From positions 1 through 42,101 of the IMG/VR virus record IMGVR_UViG_3300046736_000071: 42,101 nucleotides of DNA. One strand, 5' to 3'. A program made the position numbers and the translations under genes. Shown one piece after another: positions 24,737 to 30,603 of this stretch; position 1 is the stretch's first letter, and each line of letters begins with the position of its first letter. This DNA is from a virus. The notes beneath the pieces were generated by a model. It did not search any database. It had not been told where the DNA came from and saw only the letters and a list, made by a program, of their open reading frames with translations.

Positions 24737-25032
24737 CAGGCGCCCTCCTCCAACATCACGGGCCGTGGCCACAGCGGGCGGATCTCGTCGGGCGTGCCCC
24801 GCCTAGCGCCCTCGCGCTCGGCGGCGAAGACTTCGTGGCACCGCAGCAGCGCGTGCGCGCGATCCCCGGTCAGGTGCACGCGCCGCGCACCGACGCCGAT
24901 GCGCCCCGCCATCCGGAGCAGCTCGAGGTAGCCCTCGCGGCCCGGCAGCGTGCTGTAGATGGCCGAGTCGTCGAAGTGGTCGCCCCGCGTGCTGATGCGC
25001 TTCGGCGGCGCGTAGTCGATCAGGAGCGCCAT
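24736..25032 (-). CDS. DUF4031-like small protein
   Basis: A 98-residue protein from the ATG at 25032. The opening MALLIDYAPPKRISTRGDHF and a middle GYLELLRMAGRIGVGARRVH, followed by a His/Leu-rich helix and EREGARRG, resemble the layout of the DUF4031 family: an N-terminal strand with an aspartate, a histidine, a helix with AxRIG, and a final GA. The match is by eye and moderate. It lies between a tiny membrane protein and a Cys-rich protein. Confidence 0.6.
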   Translation of the reverse strand: MALLIDYAPPKRISTRGDHFDDSAIYSTLPGREGYLELLRMAGRIGVGARRVHLTGDRAHALLRCHEVFAAEREGARRGTPDEIRPLWPRPVMLEEGA

Positions 25033-25154
25033 CACCGGATCCTCCTGGAGACCCAGGCGATCGGCGCGAGCACCAGCAGCGCGAGCATGATGCCGAGCGC
25101 GAACAGCAGCAGCACCGGCGCGTAGAGGACAGGGAGTTGCTCGTGCGTCGTCAT
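25032..25154 (-). CDS. Tiny single-pass membrane protein (40 aa)
   Basis: Translated by hand: 40 residues from the ATG at 25154, nearly all of it one membrane helix (YAPVLLLFALGIMLALLVLA) with a basic C-terminus (SRRIR). Its start overlaps the previous stop (ATGA) and its stop overlaps the next start (TGATG), both typical of this operon. Role unknown; small early membrane proteins of phages often affect superinfection or host membranes. Confidence 0.7.
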   Translation of the reverse strand: MTTHEQLPVLYAPVLLLFALGIMLALLVLAPIAWVSRRIR

Positions 25155-25570
25155 GCGCGTCGCCTCGCGGGAAGACTCGGCGCGTCCAGCGTGGCCTTCG
25201 CCGTGCGGTCGGCGCGAACCGGGAGCAGGTCGGCCGACCGTTCATCAACGGCGAGCAGAGAACAGGCGGCGGTCAACGCGCCGATGGCCGCCGCCCTGGC
25301 CCCAACGAGCAGGCCCAACTCCGTACACCAGGCCCGCGCGAGCTCCACCTGGACGTGCGCTGGGAGCTGCGCGATACGTTCATTGCTCAGCGGCTTTTCG
25401 CCGGAGAGCACCCTCGAGGCGTACGCCGCATCGCAGCCCCACCAGTGCGCGAGCTCCTTGACCTGGACGGCCAGACGCTGCAGCACGATGGCCAGCAGTT
25501 CGCTGAGGTCATGTCGATTGACCTCGGGAGGTGCCGGCGAGTCATGCACGATGACTGGACGGGTCAGCAT
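25151..25570 (-). CDS. Helix-turn-helix regulator of the early operon
   Basis: A 139-residue protein from the ATG at 25570 (MLTRPVIVHDSPAPP). The core LQRLAVQVKELAHWWGCDAA and YASRVLSGEKPLSNERIAQL is a helix-turn-helix with a following stabilising helix. Helical C-terminal half (GARAAAIGALTAACSLLA) may dimerise. Size and position early in the leftward operon recall CII or other delayed-early regulators, but no specific family is claimed. The upstream part of the open frame is Arg-rich and not coding. Confidence 0.72.
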   Translation of the reverse strand: MLTRPVIVHDSPAPPEVNRHDLSELLAIVLQRLAVQVKELAHWWGCDAAYASRVLSGEKPLSNERIAQLPAHVQVELARAWCTELGLLVGARAAAIGALTAACSLLAVDERSADLLPVRADRTAKATLDAPSLPARRRA

Positions 25571-25782
25571 CACGCGCCTACCTTCGAAGCATGGAACGCG
25601 ACCGAGCACTGGCAGAACGTGACCGTCTTCAGACAGGACGCGACCGGCATCGCATCTGGCGCCTGGTCGCGCGACACGATCTGCAGCGCCACGGTGTTGC
25701 GCACGCGGATCGGCCAGGGCGTCGGCGACGTCAGGCACCGCCCGCCTTCGCTGTCGCGCACTGCAAGCGCCAGGGCGTCCAT
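25570..25782 (-). CDS. Small cysteine-containing protein
   Basis: A 70-residue protein with strongly GC third positions. It contains CLTSPTPWPIRVRNTVALQI and a Cys cluster at its end (ASCLKTVTFCQCSVAFHASK) that may bind a metal. Its ATG at 25782 directly follows the preceding TAG and its stop overlaps the next ATG. Function unknown. Confidence 0.65.
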   Translation of the reverse strand: MDALALAVRDSEGGRCLTSPTPWPIRVRNTVALQIVSRDQAPDAMPVASCLKTVTFCQCSVAFHASKVGA

Positions 25783-25983
25783 CTATTCGCCTCCCTCGGT
25801 CGGCATGGTCTCGACGGCACGGCCGACGCGCGCCATCCGCAGCTCGTGGACGACGATCGCGGCAAGGCACTCGGCGAGCTCTGGATGCTCGTCCATGAAG
25901 TCGGCCGCGAGGCGCAGACGGTCGGCGTGGTTCAGGTTGGCGATGCGCGCCTGGAGATCGCCGAGGTTGATCGGGGCAGGCAT
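25783..25983 (-). CDS. Small helical protein, paralogue of 30027-30227
   Basis: A 66-residue protein with two helices: LGDLQARIANLNHADRLRLA and ELAECLAAIVVHELRMAR. It aligns over about 45 residues with the product of 30027-30227 (identical RLRLAAD, ELAEC and IVVHEL), roughly 60% identity. The pair sits on opposite sides of attP. It directly precedes a small Cys protein and follows the AlpA-like gene. A protein-binding or toxin-inhibiting role could be imagined, but nothing shows it. Confidence 0.75.
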   Translation of the reverse strand: MPAPINLGDLQARIANLNHADRLRLAADFMDEHPELAECLAAIVVHELRMARVGRAVETMPTEGGE

Positions 25984-26343
25984 CTACGCCCTCCTCCGAT
26001 GTGCGCCGAAGAACGAGCGCGACGCCGCCGGCTGGCCCCACTGACCGGACAGCCACGCGAGCACGTCACTGGCGCGGTAGTGCGGCCGGGCCCGGTTGGA
26101 GATGCGTGTCGGGAACTTCCCGAGGTGTTCCATCCGCGTGATGGAGTAGCGGTGCAGGCCGGCGACGGTGGCGACGTAGGTGAGGGAGACGGCGAAGTCC
26201 CCGAGGACGCGGAGCTCCGCGAGCTGCGCCGTCACGCGCACGTCACCGGCGCTTGACGCGCCAACAGGAGATCCAGCCGTCCTCACGATCGGCGTCTCCT
26301 CGTCGGTCGGCCGAGCGCCGGTGACGTCCGAGCGGCGGGCCAT
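25984..26343 (-). CDS. AlpA/excisionase-like DNA-binding protein
   Basis: A 119-residue protein from the ATG at 26343, overlapping the Cro-like stop (TAATG). The segment TYVATVAGLHRYSITRMEHL followed by GKFPTRISNRARPHYRASDV and LAWLSGQ is the winged-helix plan of AlpA and phage excisionases, which bend DNA at attachment sites or activate promoters. It is the second gene of the leftward operon, so it would be made at induction, as expected for an excisionase. The N-terminal 45 residues are low complexity. Confidence 0.78.
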   Translation of the reverse strand: MARRSDVTGARPTDEETPIVRTAGSPVGASSAGDVRVTAQLAELRVLGDFAVSLTYVATVAGLHRYSITRMEHLGKFPTRISNRARPHYRASDVLAWLSGQWGQPAASRSFFGAHRRRA

Positions 26344-26564
26344 TACGCGCTCGCTCGCTGCGGCTCGGTGGCCGGGAACAAGTCCTCGATCGCGCACCCA
26401 ACGTATTCAGCGAGGCGGCGCCCAGTGTCGAGCTTCACGTCGCCGTGCTTGCCATTGACGATCTGACTCATCGTCGATGGGTGAATGCCGGTCTCCCCTG
26501 ACGCTTCGAGCTGCGTCACCCCAAGGAGGTCCAGCGCTACGCGGACACGGTTCGGGAAGGCCAT
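26343..26564 (-). CDS. Cro-like repressor (helix-turn-helix)
   Basis: A 73-residue protein if read from the ATG at 26564 (MAFPNRVRVALDLLG). The helix-turn-helix is TQLEASGETGIHPSTMSQIV, followed by GRRLAEYVGCAIEDLFP, typical of the Cro/XRE fold. The frame is open to a GTG at 26618, but that codon lies at about +1 of the promoter described here, so the internal ATG is preferred; a leaderless message from the GTG is the alternative. It faces the CI-like repressor across the operators and should switch off early genes and lysogeny. Confidence 0.8.
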   Translation of the reverse strand: MAFPNRVRVALDLLGVTQLEASGETGIHPSTMSQIVNGKHGDVKLDTGRRLAEYVGCAIEDLFPATEPQRASA

Positions 26565-26624
26565 TGCCGGCACAGCCCTCAGATGCCTGACTTGCTCGCC
26601 CGTTAGCTTCCTTTGCACGCCCTA

Positions 26625-26653
26625 AACATAGTGTTCACAAATACATTTGTCAA
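26625..26653 (-). promoter_or_regulatory. Strong leftward promoter for the early operon
   Basis: On the minus strand there is a perfect -35 TTGACA (26648-26653), a 17-base spacer, and a -10 TATGTT (26625-26630, four of six consensus). Transcription would start near 26618 and enter the Cro-like gene and the long leftward operon. The whole -35 and spacer lie inside the 26-bp operator palindrome, so repressor binding would block it. Confidence 0.75.
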
Positions 26654-26656
26654 CAC
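26631..26656. promoter_or_regulatory. Operator palindrome at the lysis-lysogeny switch
   Basis: A 26-bp near-perfect palindrome with 12-base arms GTGTTCACAAAT and ATTTGTCAACAC (11 of 12 match). It covers the -35 box and spacer of the leftward promoter and is AT-rich against the GC-rich surroundings. The likely ligands are the CI-like or Cro-like proteins encoded on either side. Confidence 0.75.
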
Positions 26657-26707
26657 TAATGTTAGTGCTTGCTCTAAGTTGTTGCCATGAATCGACTTAG
26701 TGCTTGC
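26654..26707. promoter_or_regulatory. Additional operator-like repeats before the repressor gene
   Basis: The perfect hyphenated palindrome CACTAA-TG-TTAGTG lies at 26654-26667. The 11-base sequence TTAGTGCTTGC occurs at 26662-26672 and again at 26697-26707, 35 bases apart, on one DNA face given about 10.5 bases per turn only if looping or spacing allows. TAGTGTT at 26629-26635 is a further inverted half-site. These look like second and third operators; a repressor promoter must lie here, but I see no convincing -10/-35 pair. Confidence 0.6.
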
Positions 26708-26746
26708 AAGACTTCACGGTCGCCGGTAGCGTTGCTATCGCTAAAC

Positions 26747-27445
26747 ATGGCGACATTCGGCGAGAATCTCAGGCGCGTACGTGAGGACCGAGGGCTCTCT
26801 CAGAAGGAACTCGCAGAGAGAATGGGGGTCGGCCAGGGTCAATTGTCGAACTGGGAATCCGATCGCTTTGGTCTTCCAGAGACTGGCACCGTGCTGCGCG
26901 CGGCGAAGGCGCTCCCTTGCTCCGTCGAGGACCTGTTGAGCGGCATCGATCCCGAGTACGACCTACATGGAACCCACACCGCCGGAGTAATCGGCCACGG
27001 GAGCGAAGCCGAGCCCGATTTCACAGACGTGTCGACCGGCTACAAGCGCGACGACATCCCGATGATCGCGGAGGGCGACGCGTCGCCGCAACCTGGTCTC
27101 TTCTGGGAGGATGACGGCACGCTCAAATCGGACATCGAGGATCGGATCTCGCGCCCGCACGACGTCACCGACCCGCGCGCGTACGGCGTGAAGGTCCGCG
27201 GCGATTCGATGGCGCCGATCTATCGGCCTGGCATGAGGCTCGTCGTCTCACCGAACACGCCGGCGCGTGACGGAGACGAGGTCTACGTGATGCTGCTCAA
27301 TGGGGAGCGGCTGCTGAAGATCGCTCGGAAGGTGCCGGGAGGCTGGATGCTCGAATCCGCGAACCCGGCGTATGAATCGCGGTTCGTGAAGAAATCAGAG
27401 ATCGGCGCGATGCACCCGATCATCTGGTCTCGGCGGCACCGATGA
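26747..27445 (+). CDS. CI-like repressor with S24 self-cleaving peptidase domain
   Basis: A 232-residue repressor from the ATG at 26747 (MATFGENLRRVREDRGL). N-terminal helix-turn-helix: SQKELAERMGVGQGQLSNWE (18-37). The C-terminal S24 domain has the serine in VRGDSMAPIYRPGM (Ser154) and the lysine in ERLLKIARK (Lys191). The likely self-cleavage bond is Ala79-Gly80 in THTAGVIG, so RecA-mediated SOS induction of the prophage is expected. An upstream ATG at 26687 is in frame, but that stretch overlaps the operator repeats. No strong Shine-Dalgarno precedes either start. Confidence 0.92.
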   Translation: MATFGENLRRVREDRGLSQKELAERMGVGQGQLSNWESDRFGLPETGTVLRAAKALPCSVEDLLSGIDPEYDLHGTHTAGVIGHGSEAEPDFTDVSTGYKRDDIPMIAEGDASPQPGLFWEDDGTLKSDIEDRISRPHDVTDPRAYGVKVRGDSMAPIYRPGMRLVVSPNTPARDGDEVYVMLLNGERLLKIARKVPGGWMLESANPAYESRFVKKSEIGAMHPIIWSRRHR

Positions 27446-27472
27446 TACGCGAGGAACAGAAAGGACCGCAGC

Positions 27473-28288
27473 ATGGCCATCTCGTCGCGCGTCTCTGAAC
27501 GGCTGACGGCAGGACTGAAGCGGTACCAACCCGTGCTCGCCTCAGCGAAGTCGAGGGACGTCAATGAATCCGACACATCCATGATCGCGACCGACGTGCT
27601 CGCCGAGGTCTTCGGCTACGAGAAGTACAGCGAGATCACGCGAGAGCTCTGTATCCGCGGCACCTACTGTGACCTGGCCACGCGGATCGACGGCAAGTTT
27701 CAGATGCTGATCGAGGTCAAGGCTATTGGGCTCGATCTGAAGGACTCGCACATGAAGCAGGCGGTCGACTACGCCGCCAATCAGGGCATCGAGTGGGTCG
27801 GCCTCACCAACGGCCACGTGTGGAAGGTGTTCAAGGTCATCTTCGCGAAACCGATCGACGCCGAGCTAGTGCTGGACGTCGACCTGTTGACCCTAAACCC
27901 GAAGAGCGGCGACGACATCGAGCGCGTGTACCACCTGACCCGCGAGAGCATGGTGAAGTCTGGGCTCTACGCGTACCACGACCAGAAGCAGGCGACGAGC
28001 AAGTTCTATTTGGCGGCCGTCATCCTCTCCGATCCCGTCCTCGAGAGCGTGCGGCGCGAGCTACGGCGGCTCTCACCCGACGCGAAACTCGATGTCGACA
28101 CCATCCGCGAGGCGATCAAGCAGGAGGTCCTCAAGCGCGACGTTATCGAAGGCGAGAAGGCAGACGGCGCGCGGCGGCGCGTCAGTAAGGCGGCCGGGAA
28201 GTCCCTTCGGGCGAAACGAGACAAGGAAGATAGCGGGAGCGCGTCCGACGACGTCGTCGATGCCAACGAACGCCAAGGCGACGAATAA
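27473..28288 (+). CDS. HsdR_N-like PD-(D/E)XK nuclease domain protein
   Basis: A 271-residue protein with the N-terminal domain of type I restriction R subunits but no helicase. The nuclease core reads RGTYCDLATRI (Asp67) and LIEVKAIGLDLKDSHMKQAV (Glu81, Lys83, Gln96), after SDTSMIATDVLAEVFGYEKY. Next is WVGLTNGHVWKVFKV, a strand pair typical of the family. The C-terminal third is helical and highly charged (DGARRRVSKAAGKSLRAKRD). It is encoded on the lysogenic strand 27 bases after the repressor gene, so it is probably made in the prophage state. A role in excluding other phages is plausible but inferred; such stand-alone proteins have unknown activity. Confidence 0.88.
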   Translation: MAISSRVSERLTAGLKRYQPVLASAKSRDVNESDTSMIATDVLAEVFGYEKYSEITRELCIRGTYCDLATRIDGKFQMLIEVKAIGLDLKDSHMKQAVDYAANQGIEWVGLTNGHVWKVFKVIFAKPIDAELVLDVDLLTLNPKSGDDIERVYHLTRESMVKSGLYAYHDQKQATSKFYLAAVILSDPVLESVRRELRRLSPDAKLDVDTIREAIKQEVLKRDVIEGEKADGARRRVSKAAGKSLRAKRDKEDSGSASDDVVDANERQGDE

Positions 28289-28302
28289 AGGACCATCAAA
28301 CC

Positions 28303-28758
28303 ATGACCCGCCTGGCCATCACCGCATTCGTGTTGCTCTGCGCCGTTGACGCCTTCGCCCAGAAGACGGAGCCGATCCGCCTCTACCTGTTCACCGCGCC
28401 CAGCCAGTTCGTGGACGAGGCGTACAAGAACCGCCGCGACACCTTGGCCGATCTGCGCCGTCATCTGACCGGCAAGAAAGAGGTCCAACTGGTCGAGGCT
28501 CGCGGCGATGCCGACGCGACGGTGGAGGTGTTGGAACGCGCCCGAGAGGACGCCGACCGAGATACCTACGAGCGCAACGTCAACGCCCGCATGCGAGTCG
28601 TCCTGTCTATTCAGGCAGGCGCGTATTCTACCGAGCTCAAGGGCGACGGTAAGCCCAGCATGACGGAGCGCCGAAGTGCCGCGAAGGACGCCGGCAACAA
28701 GGTGCTCGAGTGGGTGAGGGAGAACCGCGATCGGCTGATCGCGGCGCGCACGAAGTGA
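28303..28758 (+). CDS. Secreted protein in the lysogeny module
   Basis: A 151-residue protein with a clear Sec signal peptide: MTRLAITAFVLLCAVDAFAQ, cleavage expected after AFA. The mature part is charged and alpha/beta in pattern (IRLYLFTAPSQFVDEAYKNR; DADATVEVLERAR), ends in a helix (GNKVLEWVRENRDRLIAA), and has no cysteine. It is encoded 14 bases after the nuclease gene and 4 bases before the integrase. A signal peptide and lysogenic expression suggest a lysogenic conversion protein acting in the periplasm. I do not recognise a family. Confidence 0.85.
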   Translation: MTRLAITAFVLLCAVDAFAQKTEPIRLYLFTAPSQFVDEAYKNRRDTLADLRRHLTGKKEVQLVEARGDADATVEVLERAREDADRDTYERNVNARMRVVLSIQAGAYSTELKGDGKPSMTERRSAAKDAGNKVLEWVRENRDRLIAARTK

Positions 28759-28762
28759 GCCC

Positions 28763-29830
28763 GTGGCCCTCCCGCCTGGCTCGACCAAACTCGCGACCGG
28801 CATCTGGCGCCTCCCGCGGCAGGGTGGCTTCGTCGTTCGCGCCTCGGTCTACGGTGTTCCCTCCACCGAAACACGCTTCGACGCCGACGCCACCCTCACC
28901 GCGCTGAAGCGGTTTCGCACCGAGGAGACGATCCGGCTGCGCGCCCGCGCCGGCACAAGTCCCGGCCGCGGCACCTTCGACGCAGACGTCGTGCACTACC
29001 TCGCGAGCATCACGCACCTGGCCTCCCACAGCAGCCAGAGCGCGGAGCTCCACGCCTGGGGCGCCCGGTTCGGCGCGCGCCGCCGGCACCAGCTCGCGGC
29101 CGCCGACGTGCGCGCCGCGGTCACGGCGTGGCATGCCGCGAAGGTCGCGCCGAAGACGATCGCCAACCGGCTGCACACGCTGCGGCGGCTCTATCGCGTG
29201 CTCGACGGGCCGGACGTGCGGACGCCGGCCGACGGCGTGCGCGGTCCCCAGATTCATCAGGTGCCGCCCGTGCGGATTCCCGACGCGACCATCCGTGCTG
29301 TTGTACGCGTGCTCGAGCAGCGGGAGGGGCCAACGATGCGGCTCGGCCAGAAGAACCGGGCGCGGTTTCTCGTCGAGGCGACGACAGGGCGCCGGCCGTC
29401 GGAGATCATGCGCGCCCAGCCCGACGACGTGGACTTGGTGCACCGCGTCTGGCGGCCGCGGGACGGCAAGGGCGGCTGGAGTCCAGGCATTGCCCTGAAC
29501 GACGAGATGCTGCTGGCGTGGCAGCTGTTCATTTCCGCGGACGCGTGGGGCGCATACAGGACAGGGAGCCTCGCGCGGCTGTTGCGGCGCTGCGGCTGGC
29601 CGGCCGGTGTTCGCGTCTACCACCTGCGGCACACAATCGGCATTACGCTGACCGAGCTGGGCGTCGACTTGAGGGACGTCGCCGAGCACCTGGGGCACAA
29701 GCGGCTGGAGACGACGAGGAAGATTTACGCCCCCGTGCAGGCTGGGCGGCAGGCGCGGGTGAGTGCCTTACTGGACGGCCGATTCAGAGCAAGCCCTCAG
29801 AGCAACAACGACAAGCCGCCTGATTCCTGA
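28763..29830 (+). CDS. int: Tyrosine integrase
   Basis: A 355-residue site-specific recombinase from a GTG at 28763. An N-terminal arm-binding part, a core-binding domain (about 75-160, including VAPKTIANRLHTLRRLYRVL), and the catalytic domain with Arg211 in ATTGRRPSEIMR, Lys236 in GKGGW, His287 and Arg289 in VYHLRHTIG, His312 in LGHKRLETT and the nucleophile Tyr322 in RKIYAPVQ. All six catalytic positions are present. The tRNA-like attachment core lies 18 bases after the stop, the standard arrangement. Confidence 0.96.
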   Translation: MALPPGSTKLATGIWRLPRQGGFVVRASVYGVPSTETRFDADATLTALKRFRTEETIRLRARAGTSPGRGTFDADVVHYLASITHLASHSSQSAELHAWGARFGARRRHQLAAADVRAAVTAWHAAKVAPKTIANRLHTLRRLYRVLDGPDVRTPADGVRGPQIHQVPPVRIPDATIRAVVRVLEQREGPTMRLGQKNRARFLVEATTGRRPSEIMRAQPDDVDLVHRVWRPRDGKGGWSPGIALNDEMLLAWQLFISADAWGAYRTGSLARLLRRCGWPAGVRVYHLRHTIGITLTELGVDLRDVAEHLGHKRLETTRKIYAPVQAGRQARVSALLDGRFRASPQSNNDKPPDS

Positions 29831-29848
29831 TGGATGCGGCGACGCGTG

Positions 29849-29877
29849 CTGGGTTCGACTCCCAGGCGCTTCCGCCA
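29849..29877 (+). other. attP core resembling the 3' end of a tRNA
   Basis: A T-arm hairpin CTGGG-TTCGACT-CCCAG (29849-29865) is followed by an acceptor-like strand ending CGCTTCC-G-CCA (29867-29877). CGCTTCCGCCA is the 3' end of many tRNA-Ser genes; one extra G separates the T-stem from it, so it is not a perfect tRNA end. There is no 5' half, so it is not a gene. Directly downstream of the integrase gene, it is the expected crossover region. Two copies of TCGGGGCAAG at 29992-30001 and 30004-30013 may be arm sites. Confidence 0.7.
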
Positions 29878-30026
29878 CTTTCCCCTTACAGAATCAGGCC
29901 GAAACCGCAGGAATGCCCCAGATCGACGGGGCAACCTGTCGCACGAATCTACACACGTTTCTACTGATTCACACCGAGCGGCACCGCCGATTCGGGGCAA
30001 GGGTCGGGGCAAGTGGCGAGGAACCC

Positions 30027-30227
30027 ATGAGCATCAATCTCACCGAGCTGAAGGCAAAGATCGACCGGCTGAGTCCCGCGCAGCGGCTGCGCCTGGCGGC
30101 CGACATCCTCGAGGCGCGCCAGGGCGACGAGCTCGCCGAGTGCATCGCGTCGATCGTCGTGCACGAATTGCAGGTGGGGCGGCAGGTCCCGCAGACGTCT
30201 ACACTTCACCGAGCAATCGGAGGGTGA
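30027..30227 (+). CDS. Small helical protein, paralogue of 25783-25983
   Basis: A 66-residue protein from the ATG at 30027, which has GAGG seven bases upstream. It contains LTELKAKIDRLSPAQRLRLA and ELAECIASIVVHELQVG, aligning with the early-operon protein at 25783-25983. The C-terminus differs (VPQTSTLHRAIGG). It lies just past attP, so in the integrated prophage it would be at the far end from the integrase. The open frame upstream to 29763 crosses attP and is not credited. Confidence 0.72.
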   Translation: MSINLTELKAKIDRLSPAQRLRLAADILEARQGDELAECIASIVVHELQVGRQVPQTSTLHRAIGG

Positions 30228-30283
30228 GGCCGAACCGCACGGCGGTCGGGTGCCCCGCCGGCTCCCAGCGGCCAGCCTCACCC
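30222..30283. terminator. Stem-loop between convergent genes
   Basis: A perfect 9-bp inverted repeat, GGGTGAGGC at 30222-30230 and GCCTCACCC at 30275-30283, encloses 44 bases with a smaller GGCGG/CCGCC pairing. It lies where the rightward genes meet the end of the leftward late operon, so a two-way terminator is plausible. There is no T tract on either side. Confidence 0.45.
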
Positions 30284-30291
30284 GGCGAACG

Positions 30292-30603
30292 TCACGGCAC
30301 GATCTCGATGACGTGTGGCGTTGGGCAGGGGACCGTCGTGCGCAGCGTGGACGCGTAGGTGACGTGCCAGACCGCCTTATACGTGCCGGCTGTGTCGGTG
30401 TCGGTCGCGCCCCAGTCGTAGCGCACCGTCCGCGCCGACGCGTCCAGGATGACCGCGGCCGCGGCGTTAATCTTGACCACACCATCGACGGCGTGCCGCA
30501 TGGTGAACGTGACCGTGCAGCCGGACAGACTCCCCACCTCTGAGTCGAGCGTCGCGGCCAGGGACGGGGAGCGATCGCCGCGCGCGAGAAAGAAGTCAGC
30601 CAT
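30292..30603 (-). CDS. Tail/baseplate accessory protein (BppU-like)
   Basis: A 103-residue protein with beta-strand alternation typical of a small immunoglobulin-like tail domain: [19 protein letters not shown] at the start, [14 protein letters not shown], and [20 protein letters not shown] in the middle. The last pattern (W-x-x-T-D-T-x-x-x-G-x-Y) is common in the N-terminal domain of BppU-type baseplate proteins. Its ATG directly follows the TAA of the long fibre gene. It is the last gene of the leftward transcript. Confidence 0.72.
   Translation of the reverse strand: MADFFLARGDRSPSLAATLDSEVGSLSGCTVTFTMRHAVDGVVKINAAAAVILDASARTVRYDWGATDTDTAGTYKAVWHVTYASTLRTTVPCPTPHVIEIVP

Noticed and set aside
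28006-28803. 265-codon minus-strand frame opposite the lysogeny genes
   Set aside because: Antisense of the nuclease and secreted-protein genes; no domain and no ribosome-binding site.
29849-29877. Complete tRNA gene
   Set aside because: Only the T-arm and acceptor end are present; no D-arm or anticodon arm upstream, which is integrase sequence.
29763-30026. N-terminal extension of the 66-residue + strand protein
   Set aside because: The extension overlaps the integrase end and attP; the ATG at 30027 has its own ribosome-binding site and matches the start of the paralogue.
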